Positions 38,008-46,182 of a stretch of DNA of 64,000 nt are shown piece by piece. Both the position numbers and the translations under genes were made by a program. The notes beneath the pieces are model-generated. The model worked only from the letters and a program-made list of their open reading frames with translations. It was not told the origin of the DNA and did not search any database. Numbering within the stretch: position 1 is the first letter of the stretch; the number at the start of each line of letters is the position of its first letter. The stretch lies in NCBI GenBank assembly GCA_910574475.1, contig CAJTAT010000008.1, positions 62,001 to 126,000 on the forward strand, in the 5' to 3' direction. This DNA is from Clostridia bacterium (GTDB lineage Bacteria; Bacillota; Clostridia; Lachnospirales; Lachnospiraceae).

Positions 38008-39195
38008 CTATTCTTCGGGAAGATTCTCTTCATATACCTGGTCGGCCATAGGCTCTTCCTCATAATCCTCCTGGTTATCTAAGTATTCCTGGGATTCCTG
38101 ATAATCCTCAAAGTCCTCATATTCTTCGTACTCTTCGTCCACATCCAGCCATCCCTCAATCTCTTTTGCCTGAGTTTCGCTCTTAATATCGATCTTAAAA
38201 CCTGTAAGTCTTGCAGCCAAACGGGCGTTTTGCCCTTCTTTTCCAATGGCAAGGGAAAGCTGATAATCAGGGACAACTACCTTAGCAGTCTTATCTTCCG
38301 GGTCTGCCAAAACTGCCACCACCTTGGCCGGGCTCAAAGCATTTTCAATAAGGAGTGCCGGATTCTCATTCCAATTGATAATGTCGATCTTCTCCCCCCG
38401 CAGTTCACTGACAATGGCGTTGACACGGGCTCCGTTCATACCCACACAGGCTCCCACCGGATCCACATCCGGGTCATTGGACCACACGGCAATCTTTGTT
38501 CTGGAACCAGCTTCCCGGGCGATACATTTAATCTCTACTGTGCCATCCCGGACCTCTGTCACTTCAGATTCAAAGAGACGTTTTACCAGCTCAGGGTGAG
38601 TTCTGGATACAAGAATTTTAGGTCCTTTTGTTGTATCCTTCACCTCCAGAATATATACTTTAATCCTTTCTGTAGGCTTGAAAACTTCTTCCTTCACCAT
38701 CTCGTTTTCATTGAGAATGGCATCTACCTTGCCCAGATTAATACTGACATTTTTGCCTATATACCGCTGTACAACACCAGTCACCACATCTTTTTCTTTT
38801 CCATAATACTGATTGAACAGAACTTTGCGCTCCTCCTCGCAAATTTTCTGCAGGATTACGTTCTTTGCCTTCTGAGTGGCAATTCGTCCAAACTCCTTGG
38901 ACTTAATCTCCACGTTTACCACATCGCCCAGTTCATATTGAGAATCAATCATTTTGGCATTGGACAGGCTGATTTCCAGTACATCATCCTCTACTTGCTC
39001 CACAACGGTTTTTTCTGCAAAAACTGAAAACTGACAAGTATCGGGATCAATATTTACCTTTACATTATCTGCCTTTCCAAAATGATTCTTGCAGGCCGTA
39101 AGCAGAGAATTCTTAATCGCCTCCAGCAGTGTTTCCTTACTGATATCCTTCTCTTTCTCCAAAATATCCAAAGCTTCCAGCAGTTCTGTGTTCAT
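38008..39195 (-). CDS. nusA: Transcription termination/antitermination factor NusA
   Basis: 395 residues: N-terminal RNA polymerase-binding domain, S1 domain (about 135-200), then KH domains with GMNGARVNAIVSELRGEKIDI and SLAIGKEGQNARLAARL. The last 45 residues are strongly acidic (DEEYEEYEDFEDYQ), longer than in Bacillus NusA and possibly a protein contact. AGGAGG precedes the ATG. Second gene of the rimP operon. Confidence 0.96.
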   Translation of the reverse strand: MNTELLEALDILEKEKDISKETLLEAIKNSLLTACKNHFGKADNVKVNIDPDTCQFSVFAEKTVVEQVEDDVLEISLSNAKMIDSQYELGDVVNVEIKSKEFGRIATQKAKNVILQKICEEERKVLFNQYYGKEKDVVTGVVQRYIGKNVSINLGKVDAILNENEMVKEEVFKPTERIKVYILEVKDTTKGPKILVSRTHPELVKRLFESEVTEVRDGTVEIKCIAREAGSRTKIAVWSNDPDVDPVGACVGMNGARVNAIVSELRGEKIDIINWNENPALLIENALSPAKVVAVLADPEDKTAKVVVPDYQLSLAIGKEGQNARLAARLTGFKIDIKSETQAKEIEGWLDVDEEYEEYEDFEDYQESQEYLDNQEDYEEEPMADQVYEENLPEE

Positions 39196-39233
39196 TTCCT
39201 ATTCCTCCTATTTTAAGTACCGCTTCACTATTT

Positions 39234-39701
39234 CTAAAAGTCAAATGCCAAACGGATAAGGGCAATGTTTTCTCTTTGGAAAACCTGTTCTTCTTCTCCT
39301 TCTGTCACAATTGTCACAGTATCTTTATCATATGCTTTTAATACCCCTCGAAATTCCTTCTGCTTATCTATCATACGATAGGTACGTATCTCCACATCCT
39401 TCCCCATGCTTCTTAGGAAGTCTTTTTCCTTTTTCAAAGGGCGCCCCAGCCCTGGAGAACTGACCTCTAAAATATAGGACTCCTCTATAAAGTCTTCCTC
39501 ATCTAAGAGATCGCTCAAAGCACGGTTCACAATCTCGCAGTCGTCCACTGTGATGCCTCCCGGCTTGTCAATGTATGCGCGCAGATACCAAGTGCCGCCT
39601 TCCTTGACATATTCTACATCAACCAATTCAAAATGGTTAGCCTCAATAATAGGCGTGATAAGTACTTCTGTCCTATGTTCGTAATCTTCTCTTTTTGCCA
39701 T
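39234..39701 (-). CDS. rimP: Ribosome maturation factor RimP
   Basis: 155 residues. VDVEYVKEGGTWYLRAYIDKPGGITVDDCEIVNRALSD and LEVSSPGLGRPLKKEKDF are the standard blocks of RimP, which assembles the 30S subunit. It is the first gene of the rimP-nusA-...-ribF operon; GGAAGG precedes the ATG. Confidence 0.96.
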   Translation of the reverse strand: MAKREDYEHRTEVLITPIIEANHFELVDVEYVKEGGTWYLRAYIDKPGGITVDDCEIVNRALSDLLDEEDFIEESYILEVSSPGLGRPLKKEKDFLRSMGKDVEIRTYRMIDKQKEFRGVLKAYDKDTVTIVTEGEEEQVFQRENIALIRLAFDF

Positions 39702-39752
39702 ATGTTTCCTTCCATATTTTTTGTGTCCTATGACCTATCCTATGATATAAGA

Positions 39753-39776
39753 AAGAGTGAACTCTCGTTCACTCTT
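39753..39776 (-). terminator. Hairpin between hflC and rimP (terminator or leader attenuator)
   Basis: On the minus strand AAGAGTGAAC (39776-39767) and GTTCACTCTT (39762-39753) form a perfect 10-bp stem with a 4-base GAGA-type loop, followed by TCTTATAT. It lies after the hflC stop codon but also after a promoter for rimP, so it is within the rimP leader. It may end hflC readthrough, or control the operon. Confidence 0.7.
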
Positions 39777-39802
39777 TTCCGCATCACTATTAAATCTTAT
39801 TT

Positions 39803-39830
39803 ATTATAACACATTTTCTGGAAAAAGCAA
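39803..39830 (-). promoter_or_regulatory. Promoter upstream of rimP
   Basis: On the minus strand TTGCTT (39830-39825), 16 bp spacer, TATAAT (39808-39803). It lies just after the hflC stop codon and about 95 bp before the rimP ATG; it would start the nusA-infB operon. Confidence 0.65.
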
Positions 39831-39838
39831 GCATTTTT

Positions 39839-40810
39839 TTACCTTCCTGCAAATATCTGGGCAATGGGTGAATCAGCAGGTAGAATCAATGTCTTGTCAT
39901 TGCTGCCCTTTAAGCTTTCCTTGGCAGCATCCAGACTTCGCACAAAGGAATAGAACTCACTGCGGCTTTCGTCCGCATAGGCCTCAGAAAGTATCTTCAT
40001 ATATTCTGCCTCTCCTTCTGCAACCAGTTGCTCTGCCTGGGCATTGGCCTCCGACAGCATAATCGATACTTCTTTGTCTGTGGTATTCTGAATCATCTGT
40101 GCCTGAGATGCGCCTTCTGCCGTATACTGAGCTGCAATATTTTCCCGTTCAGAAATCATACGGGTATAGACGGCCTGTTTGTTATCGTCAGGCAGATCCA
40201 GCTTTTTTACTTCTACTGCTAAAATCACGATACCATACTGCTCATAATTCTCCGCGATATTGTCCATGATCTCCTCAGTCAGAGACTTAATCTCCACCAC
40301 CTGTGGCTCTTCCTCTAAGATCAGATCGTTGCTTTCAATATCTTCTTCTGTCTCAGCCGCCGTCACAACCATCTTTCCGTCACGACTCTTGATAATCTCA
40401 TCTTGTGTCATGCTTGACACTGTATTTTTAGTAGCATTGTAGACAATGGCATTGATACGCCCCTCCGCGTTATACACAGAATTTCCTAAAGTCTGGGTGA
40501 ATTTCAGGGGATCTGTCACTCTCCAGAGCACATAGCTGTCTACGATCATGGATTTCTTATCTGAAGTAATCACATCAGAGGCAGGAAGATCATAGAGAAG
40601 AATCTCTCGTGGCACAGTGTCCGCCGTCTGAATAAAGGGGATTTTAAAGGATAAGCCAGAGACTGAAATAACACGCTGCACTTTTCCGAACTGACGCAGA
40701 AGCTTATATTCATTTTCCCGGCAAATCACAATACTGTTGCCCAATACCAGAAGAAGCACCACAGCCAATATATATTTGATAACTTTTTTAGACTTTTTCT
40801 CAGTTTTCAT
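39839..40810 (-). CDS. hflC: HflC protease modulator (stomatin/prohibitin family)
   Basis: 323 residues: one N-terminal membrane span (about 12-28), an SPFH/Band 7 domain (residues about 30-180) and a long helical C-terminal part with TEGASQAQMIQNTTDKEVSIMLSEANAQAEQL. It forms, with HflK, a membrane cage that controls FtsH in other bacteria. It overlaps the hflK end by 11 bp and AAGGAGG lies upstream. HflKC are not universal in Firmicutes. Confidence 0.93.
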   Translation of the reverse strand: MKTEKKSKKVIKYILAVVLLLVLGNSIVICRENEYKLLRQFGKVQRVISVSGLSFKIPFIQTADTVPREILLYDLPASDVITSDKKSMIVDSYVLWRVTDPLKFTQTLGNSVYNAEGRINAIVYNATKNTVSSMTQDEIIKSRDGKMVVTAAETEEDIESNDLILEEEPQVVEIKSLTEEIMDNIAENYEQYGIVILAVEVKKLDLPDDNKQAVYTRMISERENIAAQYTAEGASQAQMIQNTTDKEVSIMLSEANAQAEQLVAEGEAEYMKILSEAYADESRSEFYSFVRSLDAAKESLKGSNDKTLILPADSPIAQIFAGR

Positions 40811-41813
40811 CCTGTGTCTCCTCCTTTTCTATGGAAGTAACCGTGTTGAATGGCTCTAACGGAAGAATCTGCTGTATCTGAGTGCCGTCAGCTCCCTGAA
40901 TGATGATCTTCATATTTGGCATTACCTCTTCCATAGTCTCGTAAAACATACGCTGTTTGGTAATGGTCGGATATTTGATATATTCCTCATACATAGAGTT
41001 AAACCTAGCTGCCTGACCTTCTGCCTCATTGATACGGCTCTCTTTTTCTGCCTGAGCATCCTGAAGGATTTTGTCGGCCTGGGCCCTTGCCTGAGGGATC
41101 TGCTCATTCCGATATTTATTGGCATTATTCAAGGCCGTCTCCTTTCCCTGCTTGGCCGTCTCCACTGCCTTAAATGCCGTTACTACTTCTGCCGTGGGAG
41201 GCTCCGCATCCTGAATGGTAATATTTACCAGCTGAACTCCAATATCATACAGCTCCAGCTTGTCCATGATCATCTGCTTAATATTTGCTTGGATCTCATT
41301 TTTCCCAGTAGTCAGAACAGAATCTACCGTATAGGAGCCAATCGTAGTACGGATACAATTCTGAGCAATGTTATCTAATATCACAACGGGATCCTGGGAT
41401 GCATACAAAGCCTTAACTGGATCAGATATCCGATACTCGGCATAGAAATCCACCTGAATGAAATTGTAGTCTGAGGTAATCATCATGGCCTCATCTGTAT
41501 AGGTTTCACTCTCATCGTATCCAACAGTCAGACCCTGAATGGTGGTATTCACCTTTGTCACAGTCTGAACCAGGGGAATTTTAAAATGAAGTCCCGGCTC
41601 TGTCACCGCATTTGGCTTTCCAAACGTGCAAACTACTGCCTGTTGCTCCTCCTGAATGGTATACCAGCAGGAATTGGCAAGTACCAGCACTATCACCACC
41701 AATAGTACTGCCAGAACGGTCCGCTTTGTCCTCTTCCCAAGCTGCTTCCAGTCTGGCTGGCTCCCTCCTGGCTGTGGCTCTACCTCTCGGTAGTTTTTCC
41801 CAAATTTAAGCAT
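40800..41813 (-). CDS. hflK: HflK protease modulator (stomatin/prohibitin family)
   Basis: 337 residues: a cytoplasmic Gln/Pro/Gly-rich lead, one membrane span (about 33-50), the SPFH domain and a coiled-coil tail (ALNNANKYRNEQIPQARAQADK). It pairs with the hflC gene that overlaps it by 11 bp; together they may sequester membrane proteins or restrain FtsH. ftsH itself is not in this window. AGAAAGGA precedes the ATG. Confidence 0.92.
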   Translation of the reverse strand: MLKFGKNYREVEPQPGGSQPDWKQLGKRTKRTVLAVLLVVIVLVLANSCWYTIQEEQQAVVCTFGKPNAVTEPGLHFKIPLVQTVTKVNTTIQGLTVGYDESETYTDEAMMITSDYNFIQVDFYAEYRISDPVKALYASQDPVVILDNIAQNCIRTTIGSYTVDSVLTTGKNEIQANIKQMIMDKLELYDIGVQLVNITIQDAEPPTAEVVTAFKAVETAKQGKETALNNANKYRNEQIPQARAQADKILQDAQAEKESRINEAEGQAARFNSMYEEYIKYPTITKQRMFYETMEEVMPNMKIIIQGADGTQIQQILPLEPFNTVTSIEKEETQDEN

Positions 41814-42018
41814 GAATTTTTTCCTTTCTTATGTAGGCGAGCAGTGTTGTTCAAAAAATCTTAGATTTTGGTAATGCTCATTGTTTTCGTGTCCATTATA
41901 GCATCAATGATTGTTCCTAGCAAGCGTTCTTACGATTCTGCCTTTTCCTGCATTGACATCCATAAGAATTCATACTAGGATAGGAATAGTATACTAAGGA
42001 AGGAATTTTTCAGTTATC

Positions 42019-43371
42019 ATGACACAAGATCTTACCCGTGGACCTATCATTAAAACCATGCTTTTCTTTGCTTTTCCCATGATTCTGGGGAATCTGTTAC
42101 AGCAGCTTTATAATATTGCCGACACCTTGATTGTGGGCCAATTTCTTGGAGCGGACGCACTGGCTGCTGTTGGATCTGCCTATACCCTGATGACCTTTCT
42201 GACTTCCATCCTTTTAGGACTTTGCATGGGAAGCGGAGCTGTCTTTTCCATTCGATGTGGTGAAAAAAATCAGGAGGGACTAAAGAATGATATCCTCCAT
42301 TCTTTTTTGATGATTGCCCTCCTGACCATTCTTTTAAATATCGCCGTCTTTGTTTTGATTGACCCCATTCTCCATTTTCTCCAGGTTCCAGAAAAAGTCT
42401 ATGGAATGATGCGAGAATATTTGTGGATCATATTTTTCGGCATCAGTGCCACTTTTCTCTACAACTTTTTTGCCTCTCTTTTGCGTTCCATCGGGAATTC
42501 TCTGACACCGCTTATCTTCTTGGGCATCTGTGCTCTGTTAAATATCGGCCTGGATCTTTTATTTGTCATCCAATTCAACTGGGGAGTAGCTGGAGCTGCC
42601 ATCGCAACGGTCCTCTCTCAGTTTGTATCTGGGCTTGGTCTTTCTCTCTATACAATTCTGGCCTTTCCAGAATTTCGTCTGCCTGTACGCCGTATGCGGC
42701 TTCAGAAAAAAGTCTTTTATGAAATCGCTCAATTTTCCGGTCTGACCTGCCTGCAACAGTCCGTGATGAATCTAGGCATCCTGATGGTACAGGGACTCGT
42801 AAACAGCTTTGGCCCTGCAGTTATGGCTGCCTTTGCTGCGGCCGTTAAGATAGATTCCTTTGCCTATATGCCAGTTCAAGATTTTGGCAATGCCTTCTCC
42901 ACCTTTATTGCCCAAAATTTTGGTGCAAAAAAGCCGGAGCGTATACGAACTGGTGTGAAAAGTGCTATTTTTTTCTCTGTTTGTTTTTGTCTTATCATCA
43001 GTATGATTGTCTTTATCTTTGCCAAGCCTTTCATGTTGCTTTTTATCAAACCTTCAGAAACGGAGATTCTTTCTATAGGAGTCCAGTATTTACGGATTGA
43101 AGGTTCCTTTTACTGGGGCATTGGCTGTCTGTTCCTTCTCTATGGCTTTTATCGGGCCATCGAACGCCCTGGTGTATCTGTGATCCTGACTGTAGTTTCC
43201 CTGGGGACCCGGGTGGCACTAGCTTATCTTCTGTCCTCCATCCCTGCTGTTGGAGTCCTGGGAATCTGGTGGTCCGTACCCATCGGGTGGATTCTGGCCG
43301 ATTTGACAGGGTTGGCCATTGGTCGAAGAAATACAAATCTTTTTCTTAAATCAGAGACACATCAGGATTAA
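42019..43371 (+). CDS. MATE family efflux transporter (first)
   Basis: 450 residues, 12 membrane spans, MATE fold with PIIKTMLFFAFPMILGNLLQQLYNIADTLIVGQFLG at the start. It exports cationic drugs or toxic metabolites using a sodium or proton gradient. The ribosome site (AAGGAAGG) is about 14 bases upstream, so translation may be moderate. It converges with the next MATE gene, overlapping it by 4 bp at the stop codons. Confidence 0.95.
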   Translation: MTQDLTRGPIIKTMLFFAFPMILGNLLQQLYNIADTLIVGQFLGADALAAVGSAYTLMTFLTSILLGLCMGSGAVFSIRCGEKNQEGLKNDILHSFLMIALLTILLNIAVFVLIDPILHFLQVPEKVYGMMREYLWIIFFGISATFLYNFFASLLRSIGNSLTPLIFLGICALLNIGLDLLFVIQFNWGVAGAAIATVLSQFVSGLGLSLYTILAFPEFRLPVRRMRLQKKVFYEIAQFSGLTCLQQSVMNLGILMVQGLVNSFGPAVMAAFAAAVKIDSFAYMPVQDFGNAFSTFIAQNFGAKKPERIRTGVKSAIFFSVCFCLIISMIVFIFAKPFMLLFIKPSETEILSIGVQYLRIEGSFYWGIGCLFLLYGFYRAIERPGVSVILTVVSLGTRVALAYLLSSIPAVGVLGIWWSVPIGWILADLTGLAIGRRNTNLFLKSETHQD

Positions 43372-44696
43372 TATTGATATTTCTTTTGTTTCGCTTTTAA
43401 AAAAAGTATTGTCACCATGACAGCCATCATTTCCGCTGCAACAATAGAAGCCCAAATACCATCCACTTTCCAGAATATAGGAAAGATCAAAACTGCGGAT
43501 ATTTGGAATATCAATGTCCTCATAAAAGATATCGTCGCTGAAATAAGTCCGTTATTTAGTGCCGTAAAAAAGGATGAGCCAAAAATAGCAAATCCTGCAA
43601 ACAAAAAAGAATAAGAAAAAATCCTAAAAGCGCGGACAGTCAAACGGAACAGTTCTTCATCATAGCTCACAAATATCTGTGCAAGGGGCACTGTCAAAAG
43701 ATCGGCTGCCCCAAACATTACGATTGCAAATACGCCAATTAATATGAGGCTCTTTTTCAAAAGGCCTTTTAATTCCTTGCGGTTTTTTGCTCCATAATGA
43801 TAACTGATCACTGGGGCGGTTCCTACTGAATATCCAATAAACACTGCATGAAATATCAGACTGACATACATGAGAACGCCATAAGCCGCTATACCGTCCT
43901 CCCCTGCATATTTTAACAACTGCACATTGTACAGCATACTAACTATGGACATTGAAATATTGCTCATCAATTCTGATGATCCATTGACACAAGCTTTCCA
44001 AAGGGCTTTTCCGTCAAAACCTGTCTTGCCCAGTCTTAAAAGACTGCCGTTTGGCCGTGCAAAATATAAAATGGGAACCAGGCCGCCTACCAATTGGCTC
44101 ATAGCTGTTGCTGCGGCTGCGCCCTCCAGCCCCCAGTGAAATACTGCCACAAACAACGCGTCCAGGCCCATATTGGTAAGTCCGGCTAAAATAGTTACCG
44201 CAAGGCCAAGAGCTGGTTTTCCAGCCGTGGCAAACAAGCATTGAAATTCAAACTGAAGAATGTATGCAGGAATCGCTATTAAGTTAATGCGTGCATAAAT
44301 TACACTGTCCTCTAAAAGCCGTCCCTCTGCACCAAGAGCGGCTGCTAACGGGCGAATAAAAACTATACCTAAAGTTGCCAGAATAATACCACAAATAGCA
44401 GCCGTGTAAACAATTAGAGAAAACTGATGATTTGCCTCTTTCTGTTTGCCCTCTCCCATTGTTATCGCAATAAGAGCGCCTCCACCCGTTCCGAACATGA
44501 AGCCGGCAGAACCAAGTATCATCAAAACTGGCATAATAAAATTGACAGCAGTAAAAGGCGTTTTTCCCACAAAATTTGAGACAAAGAACCCATCAACGAC
44601 ACCATATATAGAAGTAAATACTAGCATAGTGATAGATGGCAAAGTATATTGTAAAAGCTTTCTGTAACTAAAGTGATCTGATAACTGAATCCTCAT
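43368..44696 (-). CDS. MATE family efflux transporter (second), MarR-linked
   Basis: 442 residues, about 12 spans. The start at 44696 (MRIQLSDHF) follows GAGGG; the longer frame to 44795 runs into the MarR gene. Repeated segments TLPSITMLVFTSIYGVVDGFFVSN and the second-half counterpart match MATE exporters. It lies 11 bp after the MarR gene, so they share a promoter that MarR can block. Export of a drug or metabolite is likely; the compound is unknown. Confidence 0.94.
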   Translation of the reverse strand: MRIQLSDHFSYRKLLQYTLPSITMLVFTSIYGVVDGFFVSNFVGKTPFTAVNFIMPVLMILGSAGFMFGTGGGALIAITMGEGKQKEANHQFSLIVYTAAICGIILATLGIVFIRPLAAALGAEGRLLEDSVIYARINLIAIPAYILQFEFQCLFATAGKPALGLAVTILAGLTNMGLDALFVAVFHWGLEGAAAATAMSQLVGGLVPILYFARPNGSLLRLGKTGFDGKALWKACVNGSSELMSNISMSIVSMLYNVQLLKYAGEDGIAAYGVLMYVSLIFHAVFIGYSVGTAPVISYHYGAKNRKELKGLLKKSLILIGVFAIVMFGAADLLTVPLAQIFVSYDEELFRLTVRAFRIFSYSFLFAGFAIFGSSFFTALNNGLISATISFMRTLIFQISAVLIFPIFWKVDGIWASIVAAEMMAVMVTILFLKAKQKKYQY

Positions 44697-44707
44697 TTCA
44701 ATTCCCT

Positions 44708-45148
44708 CTATAAAAGTTCTTCTATTTTTCTCTTCAAGTCTACTAAATATTGTTCTGTAAGTCTGAGATAAAATTCTACATCTTCTTCTCGCCAAGATTC
44801 AAAAATAGAATTTTCTATTTCTATCACACGCAAGGCTGTTTTTTGAACTAATTCTTTCCCCGACTCCGTTAGGCAAACATTTTTTGCTTTTTGCCCAACA
44901 TTTTCAAGATACACAATCCCCTCATTCTCCAGCTTGCGGATTGCAGAATTAACGGTCTGTTTGCTCATTCCAGACGAGCGGCAAATCTCTTGCAATAAAC
45001 AGCTTTTCCCATTATCACAAATCGCATATAGTATTTTCATTGCACTGTCAGAAAGCCCCAGTTTCAAAGAAATCTCATGATAAGTTGCCTCTGTTTCTCC
45101 AATCAAATAGTTATATCGCTTTAATTTTTTTAATATTAGTTCACTCAT
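44708..45148 (-). CDS. MarR family regulator of the MATE operon
   Basis: 146 residues. The winged-helix blocks LLQEICRSSGMSKQTVNSAIRKLENEGIVYLE and AKNVCLTESGKELVQ are MarR-type. The start at 45148 follows CAGGAGG; the longer frame begins inside the operator. It probably represses itself and the MATE gene until a ligand is bound. Confidence 0.93.
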   Translation of the reverse strand: MSELILKKLKRYNYLIGETEATYHEISLKLGLSDSAMKILYAICDNGKSCLLQEICRSSGMSKQTVNSAIRKLENEGIVYLENVGQKAKNVCLTESGKELVQKTALRVIEIENSIFESWREEDVEFYLRLTEQYLVDLKRKIEELL

Positions 45149-45160
45149 GCAACACCTCCT

Positions 45161-45214
45161 GTAGTACGAAATCGTACTACAGGGCATTATAGTACGATTT
45201 CATACTAAAGTCAA
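45161..45214 (-). promoter_or_regulatory. Promoter with two MarR operators
   Basis: TTGACT (45214-45209) - 17 bp - TATAAT (45191-45186) on the minus strand. One operator, AGTATGAAATCGTACT, fills most of the spacer (45206-45191). A second, GTAGTACGATTTCGTACTAC (45180-45161), is a near-perfect palindrome covering the likely start of transcription. Both carry the TACGA/TCGTA half site. This is a textbook autorepression layout. Confidence 0.9.
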
Positions 45215-45243
45215 CCGCTTTATAAATGAGCTTCTAATACATA

Positions 45244-45282
45244 CAAAAAAGGCCTCTGTTGCTTTTAACACAGCTTAGGCCT
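45244..45282 (-). terminator. Terminator after PNPOx-like gene
   Basis: On the minus strand AGGCCT/AGGCCT outer arms and CTGTG..AACAG inner arms form a stem, followed by TTTTTTG. It lies 34 bp after the stop codon of the oxidase-like gene. Confidence 0.8.
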
Positions 45283-45315
45283 CTTCTTTTCCTACGCTTT
45301 ACAATTTGAAATAGA

Positions 45316-45792
45316 CTATGACATTTTATTTCTCCGCTTTCCTGTCATCTTCTCCACAGTCAGTTTGAGGAGACGTGTACGTGGCACAACTGCTTCACTA
45401 TAGTGGAAACCAGCCGGAACCGGGTAATGCTCCATCAATATATCAAGGGCCTCTGCCTTTTGCTCCTCTGGAACATCTTCCATAAAGCCAAAACCAATGA
45501 CACTCTCATAATTCATGGTACAATTTCCATTCTCCATATCGGTAAAGAGACAGTGATTACAGTCCATCTCAAAGCATACTTTATTGTTTTTTGACAAAAG
45601 CTGATACTTCATTCCTTCCATAGCACCATGAAAATACAGGTTTACCTGATTTCCATCTACCTCCAGGCCAAAATTCATTGGCACAATATAGGGATACTCA
45701 TCTCCCTGCATGGCAACTCTGCAGACATCGCATTTTTTTATTACCTCTATAATCTCTTCAAAATCCTTGATCTCCCTATCGCTTCTACGCAT
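45316..45792 (-). CDS. Pyridoxamine 5'-phosphate oxidase (split barrel) family protein
   Basis: 158 residues, split-barrel flavin-binding fold of the Nim/PNPOx type: MRRSDREIKDFEEIIEVIKKCDVCRVAM is the usual opening of the 5-nitroimidazole-reductase-like subfamily, followed by YIVPMNFGLEVDGNQVNLYFHGA. It binds FMN, F420 or haem; members reduce nitroimidazoles or act in detoxification. No operon partner. AGGAGGG precedes the ATG. Confidence 0.9.
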   Translation of the reverse strand: MRRSDREIKDFEEIIEVIKKCDVCRVAMQGDEYPYIVPMNFGLEVDGNQVNLYFHGAMEGMKYQLLSKNNKVCFEMDCNHCLFTDMENGNCTMNYESVIGFGFMEDVPEEQKAEALDILMEHYPVPAGFHYSEAVVPRTRLLKLTVEKMTGKRRNKMS

Positions 45793-45954
45793 ATGGTCCC
45801 TCCTATTTATAAGTACCGTTGCAGCCCTCTACTATATGAGACGATAACAGAGCGGAAACCATCCCGCTCTGCGATTAATTTAACTATGCCGTTTTCTATA
45901 GAGTTTGTCAAGTTTATCAGAAAGATTTAACAATTGTAATAATTTTGCAATAAT

Positions 45955-45998
45955 ACCCTCTCTTGACAAGGGCGTGTGTGCCCTTGTCAAGAGAGGGT
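45955..45998. terminator. 19-bp perfect inverted repeat after the sodium pump genes
   Basis: ACCCTCTCTTGACAAGGGC (45955-45973) pairs perfectly with GCCCTTGTCAAGAGAGGGT (45980-45998) around a 6-base loop. It lies just downstream of the gamma subunit gene. A T-run is weak (ATTATTG), so it is a strong hairpin rather than a canonical terminator; it probably ends the oadB-oadG transcript. Confidence 0.7.
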
Positions 45999-46004
45999 AG
46001 CCAC

Positions 46005-46145
46005 TTACTTTTTCTCTTCTTCCTTGTTCTGCCCGGAAAATTTGCCCATAACCATCACTGCCAATGTCAAAAGCCCAATGACCACAAAGATTCCTGCCAT
46101 ACCTTTTCCCATTATCTCCAGGGAAATCAAAAAATTATTCCACAT
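46005..46145 (-). CDS. Sodium pump decarboxylase gamma subunit (OadG-like), 46 aa
   Basis: A 46-residue frame: one hydrophobic segment (MGKGMAGIFVVIGLLTLAVMVM) followed by a Lys/Glu tail. This is the layout of OadG-family gamma subunits, which anchor the biotin-dependent decarboxylase to the beta subunit. AAGAGGTG lies 8 bases before the ATG, and it begins 37 bp after the beta subunit gene. It is much shorter than usual (about 80 residues). Confidence 0.8.
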   Translation of the reverse strand: MWNNFLISLEIMGKGMAGIFVVIGLLTLAVMVMGKFSGQNKEEEKK

Positions 46146-46182
46146 ACTTACATACACCTCTTCTTTTCATTCTACAGCGCCC

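Noticed and set aside
38230-39027. 265-codon plus-strand frame
   Set aside because: Antisense to nusA; a shadow of its codon use.
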